From: Maea johnstoni
Lineage: Eukaryota; Annelida; Polychaeta; Spionida; Magelonidae
Length of the DNA: 64,000 bases
Assembly (NCBI GenBank): GCA_963942565.1
Contig: OZ012699.1
Location: 31,227,919-31,291,918 of the forward strand
Reading direction: 5' to 3'
Shown here: one piece after another, positions 22,154 to 34,959 of the stretch
Numbering within the stretch: the first letter of the stretch is position 1
How the letters are laid out: each line of letters starts with the position of its first letter
Notes under the pieces: generated by a model
What the model was told of the DNA's origin: nothing
Seen by the model: the letters and a program-made list of their open reading frames with translations, nothing else
Database searches by the model: none
Program-made: the position numbers and the translations under genes

Positions 22154-22239
22154 GAATTCTATTTGTAATTGTTATCTGGTTCTGTTATGGTTTTGAAAAT
22201 GGTACAGAATTCAAGTATTTACCATTTTAAATATGCTTT

Positions 22240-22439
22240 TTAACTCATATGCTGCTTGTGGCTAATTTGCTGATACAAAATGATGCAAAAAACCTGTAAA
22301 ATGATTGAAACCCTGGCACATAAGTACTCATCTAAGGGTACTCAGCGATGATACCAACATGACAGAGTTTAGATGGTTTTCAGAAACGTTTGCATTCTTG
22401 TGCTTTGGACAAAAGTAGCCTTGACATTGGAAGGGGTAA
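22240..22439 (+). mobile_element. Family A TTAA MITE
   Basis: Forward copy with a short internal loss; right end aaggggtaa. Confidence 0.88.
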
Positions 22440-22560
22440 GAATTCCATTTGTAATTGCCACCTTGTTCTGTTATGGTTTTGAAAATGGTACATAAATCAA
22501 GCATTTACCATTCTGAATATGCTTTTAAAGGGAAGATATTCCCAAAATAACCAGGCCTTT
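22440..22560. mobile_element. Family B-like segment split by family A
   Basis: ccatttgtaattgccacctt ... ttaccattctgaatatgctttt; the same segment occurs at 22154-22239 and 29875-29950, next to a family A copy in two of the three cases and between two in the other. Confidence 0.7.
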
Positions 22561-23746
22561 TTTGAGGTGCGACATTTATGAAACAAGGCTTGGATAGAAT
22601 TCTTGGTATGAAAGTAGGCCATGAAATAAATGATGTCAAGTAATTTCAGTGTTTTAACCTTTCTGTTTACGTAGCAAACACTGCAAACATCTTTATCTTG
22701 TAATCTTTAAGCTTTTGGTCCCCAGAAATTTATGTAAAAACATATTCCTCTTGACTATCTCCTTCCTTTGTCCCTTTGGTTATTCTATTCGCCCAAAGAA
22801 TCAGGATTTTGCAAAAAAGACCAACTTTACACCCTTCTCCCAATCACCTGCCTTTCTATAAGCACTGTGGTCTGACATAGGCGAATTTGGGTAGGGCAGG
22901 TCTCTGAAAGAGTTGTTTTATTTAAGATTAAATTGTGCTGGTCTTATGAAAATATTTATACATTGAATGATTATTGAAAGATTTCAGACTTCCACGATCA
23001 AAGTTTGGGAGTTCAAAAAAAAATAATGTTGTACCATTTCTGTTTAGATTTCTTGCGAAGTCCATGCTGGTTCCATGGCCCTACTGTACACCATGGTATC
23101 TAGGAACCTGTATAATGAAATGGAAGGGCTAAACTGAATGTAGTAAAAGGGTGTTTATGAAATAATGTTATTCTATTATCAAATGGTGTGAGAACAGCCT
23201 TGGGCCGCCTTCAGCTGAGCAAACACTTGCTATTTGTGCCAATCAGGAACCTTCTTGATTAGAGGGATCAGGTGGGTGAACACTTGCTGTTTCGACCAAT
23301 CAGGAGCCTTCTTTACAGGGATGCTCAGGGTAAATGTAGGTTTTGCTCGGCTGAACGGTGGTAATGTTTTGGCTAATTTAACTTGTGCATATGAACTGGG
23401 GCTTTGTACTGGCCCTAGATGTGACTAGACCTGTATTACAATTATGTCCAAAAATACAACAAAAAACTAAAAATAAAGGGATAACACCCACTTTATGTTA
23501 TATATACAAGTTTTCTGTTTTCTCTTCCCTCCCCTGCCATAGAAAAGATCCAACTGTAGCTTGCAAAAATAAATAAGTTTTGATGTCTTATTCTTTATTT
23601 TAAAAACAAATATGTCACCCTTTTAATCAAGAAACTAGAATCTCAGTATTTGCCAGCAAATACAAATGGAACTAAAGGAATGACTTCCTAGAAATGACCC
23701 CTTGTACATGTGTAGTGTATTTTGGGTCTGGTGTAGGGTAGGATAG

Positions 23747-24280
23747 GGCCTGAAAAAAGTTGTTTGTTTCCTGTAACCCTACCCTAACAAGTTTTTATTC
23801 AAAGAAATCCCTACCCTAAAGTTTTTACCGCCCTCCCAACTCCCAATCAACGTAAAACACGCATAAAAAGTAGCTCAGTTGGTTAGGTGTCGGATTGGTA
23901 ATCAGAGGGTCGCTGGTTCGAATCCTGGCCGCCTCGGGCACTTTGGTCTGTTCTTGGGCAACATAGTTTATCCCATATTGCTTCAGTCTACCCAGCTGTA
24001 TAATGGGTACCTAGCATAAATAAGGCAGTACTTAGAGTGTGTGCGCTATATGCTGCCAGTTGCTCTGGAATATCCCCTGGGGATTGAAATGGTTTCCGTG
24101 TGTACAGTGCCTGCTAGGGGAGGAAGGTCGTGTGAGCACTTCGGTGGATACAAGACTCTAAACCGAATACCTTTATAAAACACACTTTTTTGACCAAAAA
24201 TTGTGAATTTTTTTTTTTACCTACCTACCTACCCTATTTGTTTTCGGACCGTTACAGGAAACAAACTTTTTTCTAGGCCT
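23747..24280. mobile_element. Family F inverted-repeat element interrupted by a SINE
   Basis: ggcctgaaaaaagttgtttg at left and acaaacttttttctaggcc at right, with internal ttacagg inverse pairs. About 220 bp without the 306 bp SINE it carries. Confidence 0.8.
23869..24174 (+). mobile_element. tRNA-derived SINE, complete
   Basis: 306 bp with a Pol III A box (tagctcagttgg, from 23871) and B box (ggttcgaatcc, 23915-23925), then a body not related to tRNA. It is flanked by ATAAAA on both sides (23863-23868, 24175-24180), and the uninterrupted family F copies confirm the insertion point. There is no intact tRNA fold downstream of the B box, so it is not a tRNA gene. Confidence 0.88.
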
Positions 24281-24322
24281 AGGTACAACAAATGTGTATA
24301 TATAGGAGATATATGAACTTCC

Positions 24323-24545
24323 ATTACCAATTCTCAGTAATTTGGAACACAAATAGTTTTATGGGTTGAGGATGGCCCATGATTTATGAAAATACTGACA
24401 AAGCAGAGTAACAGTAGTTGTCCATACTTTGTGAAATAGCTACCATCGATACATCAAGGGGGGATGCAAATTTCCCAATAATCATTTTACAAAATAATTA
24501 GTGGCCCAAATTCCTAGGCTGGTCTAAAATTTCCGAGAATTTAGT
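24323..24545. mobile_element. Family D MITE
   Basis: ttaccaattctcagtaattt ... gagaatttagtta; ends decayed. Confidence 0.72.
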
Positions 24546-24847
24546 TAGTGTCCTGGAGGGTTTTTGTCAGGAATTTGTAAGTTGTTGCATGAAATGGGGC
24601 ATTAGAACATTTTGAGTATCCAATATTTTAATGGAGACCAAAATACTAGTTGCAGATTGAACAGTTTGACATCACCCCTTATCACAATTCAAAATGTTGA
24701 ATTTTAAGCTAGAAATTTGAACTTTTCTTTAATTCTGCACAATAAACCAATGAGGTAGATCTTTCTTCGTTAAAACCGACCACCCTCTTACATAACTAAC
24801 TCCCTAAACAAAACTTGGATCCATCTACTTGTTATTAAATGTATACA

Positions 24848-25195
24848 ACCGTAACTTCGCAGCAATTTTGGACACTTTTTAATGATTACGATTTTCACGG
24901 GTTCAGGGAGGCTCATGTTTTCTGAAAGTGTCTTTATGTTGCATCAGAAAGATCTACACTTACCGTAAATTCTCAGTAATTTGGGACACTTTTTAATAAT
25001 TATGGTTTCTATGAGCTCGGGATGGCCTGTTTTCTGAAAGTACCTTGATGTTGTATGAGCAAGATTTACAGCTAGGTCCATATTTTGTGTAATGGCAACT
25101 GGCGATAGATCCAGGTCCGCCCAGTCTTCCCATTAATTATTTTGCAAAATAGTGGCCCTAAGTCCTAGGGTCGTCTAAATTTCCTAGAACATACA
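24848..25195. mobile_element. Family D MITE pair (partial plus full)
   Basis: A left-half copy (24848-24960) runs directly into a fuller copy starting taccgtaaattctcagtaat (24961-25195). Confidence 0.72.
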
Positions 25196-25816
25196 GTATC
25201 TTCTTGGTAACAATCTAGCCTTTATATTGAAGTTAAACTTTTTCAAAAGAGTTATGGTAAAGGGTATGGGTGTCCAAATGATCCAAAGACACCCTGTTGT
25301 ATTGGCTAAAGCTATGTGTGCTTGGTTACGGGTACTTAGGCATGGACTTAGATGGACCCATCCAACCTGTCTTTTGGACAGCAGTTCCCTGAAAACTTTC
25401 TTTTTAAGAAAGGCAAAAAAATTCCATGCAGAATTCAATTCATACTATTTTGGACTTTTTAGTTTGATGACAAACCATCTTCTAAGACATGGCCTAAGTA
25501 TTAAATGTCCTTTTTGACGAAATAAGCTTTTTAATGTAATTTGTATATATAGGATTTGAGGAAGCCGAGTAGCTAAATCTAGACGGGCAGAAATTTTGTG
25601 AATTACTGTATAAGACAGGCGTTTTTGAAATCCTGGCTAGTACCCTGTACTTAGGGTTATGTGTCTGTAGGATAGCTGTACTATAATTGCATATTATTAT
25701 TTGGGTTTGTGTACTTCTGGTATGGGTATTTTGAATTATGTGTGCCTGGGAGTTTTTGCACATGCACTTGTGAATACTTGGGTGAGCGAGGGCCAGGAAT
25801 GAAATCAACCGCAAAT

Positions 25817-26674
25817 GGGCAGAAGAGATGAGAATAAAACAATAACTCCATTGTAGTAGCAACTGGGAAGAAGAGATGAGAATAAAACAATAACTCCATT
25901 ATAGTAGCAACTGAGGAGAAGAGATGAGAATAAAACAATAACTCAATTGTAGTAGCAAATGGGAAGATGAGATGAGAATAAAACAATAACTCCATTGTAG
26001 TAGCAACTGGGAAGAAGAGATGAGAATAAAACAATAACTCCATTATAGTAGCAACTGAGGAGAAGAGATGAGAATAAAACAATAACTCCATTGTAGTAGC
26101 AAATGGGAAGATGAGATGAGAATAAAACAATAACTCCATTGTAGTAGCAACTGGGAAGAAGAGATGAGAATAAAACAATAACTCCATTGTAGTAGCAACT
26201 GGGAAGAAGAGATGAGAATAAAACAATAACTCCATTGTAGTAGCAACTGGGAAGAGATGAGAATAAAACAATAACTCCATTGTAGTAGGAAATGGGAAGA
26301 TGAGATGAGAATAAAACAATAACTCCATTGTAGTAGCAACTGGGAAGTAGAGATGAGAATAAAACAATAACTCCATTGTAGTAGCAACTGGGAAGATGAG
26401 ATGAGAATAAAACAATAACTCCATTGTAGTAGCAACTGGGGAGAAGAGATGAGAATAAAACAATAACTCCATTGTAGTAGCAAATGGGAAGAAGAGGTGA
26501 GAATAAAACAATAACTCCATTGTAGTAGTAAATGGGAAGAAAAGAAGAGAATAAAACAATAACTCCATTGTAGTAGTAAATGGGAAGAAAAGAAGAGAAT
26601 AAAACAATAACTCCATTGTAGTAGTAACTGGGAAGAAGAGATGAGAATAAAACAATAACTCCATTGTAGTAGTA
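25817..26674. repeat. 48 bp minisatellite, ~18 copies
   Basis: Unit gggaagaagagatgagaata + aaacaataactccattgtagtagcaact. A 144 bp three-unit block is itself duplicated (about 25890-26034 and 26034-26178). Because 48 is a multiple of three, long open frames run through it on the minus strand; these are not taken as genes. Confidence 0.95.
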
Positions 26675-26811
26675 AAGATTGGAGAGCCATTATCTGGCCC
26701 CCTCCTGTTTAATAAATCTGAGGCAACTAATCTCCTATTACATAGCATCATCATATTTCATCACATAGAATTTTATGTACAAATAGACAAAAGAAAAGAG
26801 AGACAAATTCA

Positions 26812-28250
26812 TACATGGATTCCCCAGAATTTATCAATGGATTTTCCAGAATCCCTCCAAGGATTCCCAAGAATTCATCCAAGAATTTCCAAGAATACCT
26901 CCAAAGATTCTCTAGAATCTGTTACAGGATGTCCAAGAATCACTCTAGGGATCCCCAAGAATCTCCAGAATCTATTAAAGGCTTTCTGGAAAATCATAGG
27001 AAGATTTCTAGGAGTCCCTGCAAAGATACTCTAGGATCTGTCAAAGGATGTCCAAGAATCCCTCTGAGGATTCCAAAGAATTCATCCAATAATTTCCAAG
27101 AATCCCTACAAAGATTCTCTAGAATCTATAAAAGACTTTCTCGGAAATTATCGAAAGATTTCTAGGAATCCCTTCAAAGATTCTCTAGAATCTGTTACAG
27201 GATGTCCAAGAATCACTCTAAGGATACCCAAGAATCCATCCAATAATTTCCAAGAATCCCTACAAAGATTCTCTAGAATCAATCAAAAGCTTTCCCAGAA
27301 ATTATTGAAAGATTTCAAGGAATCCCTTTAAAGATTTTCTAGGATCTGTCAAAGGATGTCCAAAAATCCCTCTGAGGATTCCCAAGAATTCATCCAATGA
27401 TTTCCAAGAATCCCTACAAAGATTCTAGAATTTTACAAAGGTTTTCCCAAAATCTCTCCACAGAATTCATTCAAGGATTCCTAAGAATCCATTCACAGAT
27501 TTCTAAGAATCCTTCAAAAGAATCTTTAGAATCAGTCAAAGGATTCCCCACGTGTCCTACAAATTTCTTAAACTCATTCATAAACTCATTAGAACACTTT
27601 CAAGGGCTTCTAAAAACCTTTCCCAGGATTCCCAAGAATCTATCCATGAACTGCCTGATATCCAGTTTTCGAAATTCTTAGGATCTATTCATTTACATAC
27701 TAAAACCTTTCTCAAAATTCCCAAGAATTCATCCAAGGAATCTGTACACGAATTTCCCTCACTCGCATTCATTGATTCCTCAGAATCTTTGACAAGATTC
27801 CCAAGAACCCATCCCAGGATTCCTCAGAATCTGTTTCAAGATTCCCAAGAATCCATCTCAGGATTCCTCAGAATCTGTTCAAGATTCCCAAGAACCCATC
27901 CCAGGATTCCTCAGAATCTGTTTCAAGATTCCCAAGAATCCATCTCAGGATTCCTCAGAATCTGTTCAAGATTCCCAAGAATCCATCTCAGGATTCCTCA
28001 GAATCTGTTTCAAGATTCCCAAGAATCCATCTCAGGATTCCTCAGAATCTGTTTCAAGATTCCCAAGAATCCATCACAAGATTCCTCAGAATCTGTAACA
28101 AGATTCCCAAGAACCCATCCCAGGATTCCTCAGAATTTGTTTTAAGATTCCCAAGAATCCATCTCAGCATTCCTCAGAATTTATTTCAAGATCTCCAAGA
28201 ATTCATTCCAAGATTCTTCAGAATCTGTTTCAAGATTCCCCAAGATCCCT
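26812..28250. repeat. Complex 'aagaatcc' satellite
   Basis: A ~22 bp ancestral unit (gattcccaagaatccatc) arranged as diverged higher-order blocks, most regular at 27780-28180, where a 44 bp dimer (cccaagaatccatctcagga + ttcctcagaatctgtttcaagatt) repeats about nine times. Confidence 0.9.
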
Positions 28251-28384
28251 CAAAATTTGTTTCAATATTACAAAGAGTCCAACTCAGGATTCCTCAGACT
28301 TTCTTTCAAGAGCTTCCATGACATCACCCACTCTCCATACATGGATACTGAGGAATATGTAACAAGATTTCTCAGGTTCTTCAA

Positions 28385-28830
28385 TGAGGTCCCAAGAATC
28401 CTTAACAATGACTCCTCAAGAGATTTCCGAGAATTCCTCTATTGATTCATCAAAAAATTCTTCAATAGATTCTAAAGAATTAAGAAATGAGTTCCCAAGA
28501 ATCCTTAACAATGACTCCTCAGCATCTTCTAAGAGATTTCCTAGAATTCCTCTATTGATTCATCACAAAATTCTTTGATAGATTCTAAAGAATTAAGAAA
28601 TGAGTTCCCAAGAATCCTTAACAATGACTCCTCAGCATCTTCTAAGAGATTTCCTAGAATTCCTCTATTGATTCATCACAAAATTCTTTAATAGATTCTA
28701 AAAAATTAAAAAATGAGTTCCCAAGAATCCTTAACAATGACTCCTCAGCATCTTCGAAGAGACTTCCTAGAATTCCTCTATTGATTCCTCACAAAATTCT
28801 TCAATAGATTCTAAAGAATTAACACATGGA
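28385..28830. repeat. ~113 bp tandem repeat
   Basis: Four units starting ttcccaagaatccttaacaa and including gattctaaagaattaa; evidently grown from the preceding satellite. Confidence 0.9.
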
Positions 28831-29309
28831 TTTCCCAATATACAGTTAGTGTCGCCTCTATATAAGATTTTGGTTATCAAGTCCCATTCTCCATGCAGAT
28901 AACTAAATTTGGTTGCATATTCACACAGTGCAAAAATTGACCACCAGATGTCACTCTGATGTATGCATACCAGGGTCGAATTTCAAGTGACCTTCAACCA
29001 AGGGCACCCACAGCATACCTATGGCGTACCCTGGTTCTTTTTTGAAAATCCTTGGCACATTTTTTATTATAGCGTAAAAAACGAGTCTCGCTGTCACTTG
29101 ATAATTCTCGCCCTTTTGTGGCGCGTTAATCGGAGCATACCCAGAGTGGCCGACCGACGCCCACCTCATGAATTAACCAATCATTTCTCTTGAAAAGATT
29201 TAATCATAAAAATATTCAAAGAAACTTTGCTCGGTGAATGATAAGAAACAATGTTTGATTGAATATTTTCCAAAATTAAAAAGAAAAATTAACAAATTTA
29301 TGCAACCTG

Positions 29310-29600
29310 TGGTGGGAAAGGTCTGATAACTTTGGTGATAACTCTATAACAAAAGCACCTTTTTTGTCGAAAATTTGAAGGGAAATAATAAGCTGACCTC
29401 TACCGACATATTTCCTTCAGATATTTTTGTAACTTTTTAACGGAAGCACCTTTTTCGAAAATATTTGAAGGAGAAATAATCATCAGAAATCCATCAACAT
29501 ATTTTTCAAGTTGACGCTCTTTTGCCGAGTTATTTTCAAAAGTATCGTAGATCCAGACGACACTTTTCGTAGGGGATCAAGGCATGGCAGGCACTCTGGG
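29310..29600. mobile_element. Family B MITE remnant
   Basis: Repeated aaaatatttgaaggagaaat and catatttccttcagatattt blocks and gatccagacgacactttt, with no intact end. Confidence 0.6.
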
Positions 29601-29950
29601 TATGCGCAGGGGTGCAAGAAATGGACTTCCCTTCCCCTAATTCCGACACGACACTGATCGGAAAGTCCACACACCCCACAAAAATATATTTATAATAATG
29701 TATAGATTTATATAAAACAAAACAAAGCAAGCATGAGTAAGAGGAGAAGCTTGTTGGTTACAGGTTCTATAGTACAGTAGTAGTATTTTATCATTTCACC
29801 ATTCGCATCTGAAGTGAAATCATGATCTGACACATGGATACAAAGAAGTACTTAGGGAAATATTTAATCCCATTTGTAATTGTCACCTTGTTCTGTTATG
29901 GTTTTGAAAATGTTACAGGAATCAAGCATTTATCATTTCAAATATGCTTT

Positions 29951-30154
29951 TTAACCCTTATGCTGCTGGTGGCTAGTTTGCCCAATACAAAATGATGCAA
30001 AAAGAGCTGAAAAATGACTGGAACCCTGGCACATGGGTACTCATCTGAGTGCTCAGCAAGAGCTCGCCAGTGAATATCAACATGACAGGGTTTAGACTGT
30101 TTTCAAAAATCTTTGTGTCCTTGTGCTTTGGACCTCAGCATTGGAAGGGTTTAA
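29951..30154 (+). mobile_element. Family A TTAA MITE
   Basis: Forward copy; its left flank (29875-29950) matches the flanks of the copies at 22153 and 22240. Confidence 0.9.
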
Positions 30155-30618
30155 TTTCCTCAATTGTAAATGGGTTTCACAATAACTATCCAAGTAGCCT
30201 TCAAATATTCCTCCAGTTGCTAATTCATGATCGATTAGTCAGAACATGCCTGCACTCCAAGTGCGAATGGTTTTTTTCCCATTCGCTATTATGAATATAA
30301 ACCTAGGTATTTTACACTTGTGCTTCCTCAACTTCCTTCAAATTCTGGTCAAAAATGTCTTTTTCTTCACAAGTTGGTAGCAAAAATAGTAGAATTTACA
30401 GTTGATCTGTAGTAGAAAGTCTAATGATGTTATACACTTAACAGGTCTTACACTCCCAGGTGGCAACAAATACAGCGATCCTCACAAACACTACGTCTTT
30501 AATCCTTACGAATTCTTCCAGAAATTCACGTCTGCTTCTTTGATACTTTTGACAATATCTTTGAAATTGAGAATGAATTTACAAAATATTTGAAGGAGAG
30601 TTGTTGGTTATAGTCTGA

Positions 30619-30742
<124 letters not shown>

Positions 30743-30996
30743 TAAAATGATCAAATTGTAAAAATTAATTGATGTGTTCAATTTATTTAGGTTTTTTCAA
30801 CAAAAAGCATCAAGGGCCAGGCAGGCAATTCTAAAGAGAATGATAAAGTCGGTTAATACTTATAAAATGAAATAATGTAATGACCAAAGAAAAGTTGGAA
30901 CCTATCCCATAATTATAACTAGGTGCTTCCATTCAATTCCTCTCCTTCAGGCATACTGGGCACCCATAATATACTACCCCAGCTCAGAAGTGAACA

Positions 30997-31186
<190 letters not shown>

Positions 31187-31409
31187 GGCATATTCCATTG
31201 TTAAGCTACACTTAATAATCATTTCCTTGAATAATCAATATCATCCCTGGTTACCTTGGTGACCAATAATTCAACGACGGATTATACATTTCATGATCGA
31301 TTTCTGGTTACAGTTCAATCTCAGCGACTATCTACACCTTCAGGTTTTGCAATGTGGGTACATGTATACATCTCTAAATGAAATCAATCATTTATAGAAA
31401 TTGGTTAGA

Positions 31410-31535
31410 AATAGATGATGACAATGATAATGATAACAATGATGATGATGATGAATATGATGATGATGATGATAACAATAAGCACAATGATGATGATGAT
31501 GATGATGGAGATGATGATGATGATGATAACAATGT
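31410..31535. repeat. (GAT)n-rich microsatellite
   Basis: gatgatgat runs with aacaat and aatatg interruptions. Confidence 0.9.
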
Positions 31536-31852
31536 TATTGCGGTTGCCACCTGAGAGTGCTAAGGAAATCACACATACATATATATATATTTATATATAA
31601 TATACTTCTCTATCTTTATAGTAGGGCGGGATACGCAGCTCAAGTCACTTCTGATATACCCAACAAAGCCTCTTGTTTGTCAAACAAACGCATACTTCAC
31701 AAAATATATAACTTCATCATCACTGAGAGCAGTCTCCGACCCGAACCATATCATGAATACCTCCCATCATCACACAGTTTTGTCTCAATGATTGAAATAA
31801 AATATATATCTATCCATCCATCCCAGCCTCAGGAAATTACTTCTCAAGTCGC

Positions 31853-32101
31853 TACCGCAAATTCACAGTAATTTGGACCACTTTATAATGAGTACAATTT
31901 TTATGGGTTCAGGGTGGCCCATGTTTTTTTGAAAATACCTTGATGTTGTAGCAGCAAGATTATTACAGCTAGGTCTATATTTTGTGAAATGGTAACTAGT
32001 GAGAGACCAAGGGTTGCCCAGATTTCCCATTAATTATTTTTCAAATTAATAACAGTGGCCCAAATTCTCAGGGTGGTGTAAATTTCTGTGAATTTACGGT
32101 A
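31853..32101. mobile_element. Family D MITE
   Basis: 249 bp, taccgcaaattcacagtaat to tgaatttacggta; best-preserved copy. Confidence 0.82.
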
Positions 32102-32283
32102 TAAGTTCAATGTTCTGCAGTGGCAGCTAGAGTCAACGCGTTCTCTTTGCTTCAAAAATTACATGTCCTTGTATAAACGCCAGCAGTTATATTCTTACAC
32201 ATCCATATTGATAAGTTTGATGTAATCAATAAAACAGTGCCGACTGAAGACCTTTCATCATGCCTCGACCAATCAAGTGGCAA

Positions 32284-32412
32284 AGGAGTGATCACATGAC
32301 TAGTCACATGATCACTCACATGGCTTATCACATGATTTGTTTCAGGACAGGTCACATGACCAATGACATGACTAGTCACATGACCCATCACATGGCAAGT
32401 CACATGATCCAT
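32284..32412. repeat. Array of CACATG/TCACATGA E-box words
   Basis: About a dozen TCACATG(A/G) words at 10-22 bp spacing (gatcacatgactagtcacat and the like). GTCACATGAC is a bHLH-ZIP-type E-box. The array may just be a degenerate 10-11 bp tandem repeat. Confidence 0.75.
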
Positions 32413-32766
32413 CCTATAGCTAGTTAAAAAGGTCGCAAGACCAATGCTATAATCAATTAACTTGCTTGTGTTAGTTCACAATCCATAGTACTACAGATCC
32501 ATGGTGACATGTCACATGAAATTCAACAATTCAAGTCACGTGATCCACAAGTTCACTTCAGATTGCTTTAACTTCACTCTGACAGAAATAAGTGACAACA
32601 AACGAATTTCAAAATTCAGTACCATATTAATACTGCACTGATCCGAGAGAACTTCATTATATGGCTTAACTAAAATTCTGAACAATCTTATGACCACAGC
32701 TTCTTTCTTTTAGTTTACACAGTATATCTAGGAAGTGACCTCAGCTGTAGAATACCAGAGGGTAAG

Positions 32767-33268
32767 CCGGCATAATTCCACTACTTGACACCAGGGGGCA
32801 CACTAGTAGTGTAATTCCACTACTTGACACCAGAGGGCACACTGGTAGTGTAATTCCACTACTTGACACCAGAGGGCACACTGGTAGTGTAATTCCACTA
32901 CTTGACAGCAGAGGGCACACTGGTAGTGCAATTCCACTACTTGACACCAGAGGGCACACTGGTAGTGTGATTCCACTACTTGACACCAGAGGGCACACTG
33001 GTAGTGTAATTCCACTACTTGACACCAGCGGGCATGCTGGTAGTGTAATTCCACTACTTGACACCAGAGGGCATGCTGGTAGTGTAATTCCACTACTTGA
33101 CACCAGAGGGCATGCTGGTAGTGTAATTCCACTACTTGACACCAGAGGGCATGTTGGTAGTGTAATTCCACTACTTGACACCAGAGGGCATGCTGGTAGT
33201 GTAATTCCACTACTTGACAGCAGAGGGCACACTGGTAGTGTAATTCCACTACTTGACACCAGAGGGCT
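32767..33268. repeat. 39 bp minisatellite, 13 copies
   Basis: Unit gtgtaattccactacttgac + accagagggcacactggta, 39 bp, spaced perfectly with only point variants. Every unit carries CACCAGAGGGCAC or a near match. Uninterrupted direct repeats without unique spacers, so not CRISPR. Confidence 0.96.
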
Positions 33269-34063
33269 TTAAACTAGTTTCTTTCAGCATTACTCATATT
33301 CTCTATGCACAGCACAGTATTCTATTCCATATAAAATAGTCATAAATTCATAACAGGTATTAGCAAAGTTGTTATTTGGAAAGGGCGAGTAGAAATCTAA
33401 TGACTACAAAGTAGGTACAAAGATAGGGAAAATAGTTGTATCTTTAAAACCTTTCTTGAAAGTTATGAAAATTAGCTGGAATTCAGTCCTCTTCGATTAA
33501 TACTGGCACGACCAATTAATGTAACATTTCATATATAACTCTGTAAGCGCTACAAAAAATGATATCAATATCTCGTAAATGACCTGATTTTAAAGAGCTG
33601 ATAAAGACGCGTCTTGATGATTTTACTACAATGCGATAACCAATCAGATTCAAGGTTATTCCACTTGAATTCGCCAATTACCATATATATAATAACTTGT
33701 CAAGAGACACAGATAGAATGAGCAAATTTCATGGGTGGACTGAAAAACGCCCTCTATTGATAAAGATGAGAATTATGTGATTGATGTACATTTTATTTGA
33801 TTGTGTAAAATCTAAGCCGGTTTTCCATTACCCTCTGATAAACACACATATCCTCCCATTTTTTTTTCAGCGTATTGAGCAGCCAATTCTTGGACTATTA
33901 TTCAAAACTCTTACCCAGACCACCATCTTATTGGTCGATTATTCTAATAAGTATATTTGCATATGCAAATGATTAGCCATATTTGGCTGTATAAACAACA
34001 GTAGTCAGTACTTCAGTTCAGCAATGGTTACCTTGTACAGTTATCTTCATGCGTCTTGTCATA

Positions 34064-34259
34064 ATAACCCTTCCAATGCTGAGACTACTTTTGGCCAAAG
34101 TACAAGGATGCAGAAACTTTTGAAAATCATCTAAACCCTGTCATGTTGGTATCCATTGGATAGCTCTCTCCGAGTACCCATGTGCAGGGTTTCAGTCATT
34201 TATCAGTTTTTAGCACCATTTTGTATTGGCCAAATTTGTCACCAGCAGCATAAGGGTAA
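34064..34259 (-). mobile_element. Family A TTAA MITE
   Basis: Reverse copy, left end ataaccctt, right end aagggtaa. Confidence 0.87.
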
Positions 34260-34344
34260 GGCGTATTCTATTTTCGCCACCACGGCTCTCTGAAGCCACA
34301 ACGATATATCACTGCGATACGGTTCAAGCCGATGTTCTGACCAT

Positions 34345-34480
34345 TTCAATACCTCTATGACAAAATAACCTTCAGGAGAATATCTATAGGAGAGCTGTTA
34401 ATAAGATTTTAACCAACATTTCTCCTTCAAATATTTCAAAAATTCACGCTTTATTTGGTTTAACATTCACATCTGTTGCA
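34345..34480. mobile_element. Family B MITE fragment
   Basis: Core hairpin only (gagaatatctataggagag ... aacatttctccttcaaatat). Confidence 0.55.
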
Positions 34481-34667
34481 TACTAACGGTCTGATTAATA
34501 TGGTAATAATTTCTTAACAAGGCAATATTTTTGGAAAAAGTTTGACTGAAAGTTAAAGTTTCTGTTATGTTTAACAAATTCTCTTAAAATAATTTTCAAT
34601 AACCACTCATATTGGAAAGTTATGTTTGAATTTGTTGGACCAGTTGCACACTCCAGATGCAAAGAAG

Positions 34668-34881
34668 TTAACCCTTCCAATGCTAAGGCTACCTTTGCCC
34701 AAAACACAAGGACGCAAAGATTTTTGAAAACCCCTCTAAACCTTGTCTTGCTGGTATTCATTGGAAAGCTCTCGCTGATTACTCTCAAATGAGTACCCAT
34801 TTGCCATGGTTTCGGAAAATTTTCAGGTTTTTTGCATCATTTTGTGTTGGCCAAATTTTCCACCAGCAGCATAAGGGTTAA
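34668..34881 (-). mobile_element. Family A TTAA MITE
   Basis: Reverse, full length, TTAA at both ends; within the likely 3' region of the phosphatase gene. Confidence 0.9.
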
Positions 34882-34959
34882 AGGTAAATTACACCTTCCT
34901 GTTCAAATGAAAATTTTCAATCATTTTTTGCAAAGCTGTCCCCGTGGGAAACCCTGACT

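Larger units (their letters stand above)
13906..23746. other. Intergenic repeat-rich DNA, left part
   Basis: Between the two convergent genes. MITEs of families A-E and a few minisatellites are listed separately. Unlisted parts (e.g. 16040-16496, 19700-20280, 20480-20780, 22560-23740) show no gene; 23200-23340 holds a short imperfect duplication of 'gaacacttgctgtttcgaccaatcaggagcc'. Confidence 0.65.

Noticed and set aside
23871-23945. tRNA gene
   Set aside because: A and B boxes are present, but the sequence continues into a SINE body with target duplications and a truncated relative at 12168.
25681-26754. 357-codon minus-strand open frame and its 215-codon overlapping frame
   Set aside because: They are translations of the 48 bp minisatellite (16-residue repeat in more than one frame) with no unique domain, and the frame edges are ordinary flank.
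27552-28145. 197-codon frame in the aagaatcc satellite
   Set aside because: Repeat translation that shifts frame between units; no gene features.
32741-33259. 172-codon and 148-codon frames
   Set aside because: Both arise because the 39 bp minisatellite unit is a multiple of three; no start context or domain.
32767-33268. CRISPR-like array
   Set aside because: Units are contiguous direct repeats without unique spacers, in a eukaryotic genome.
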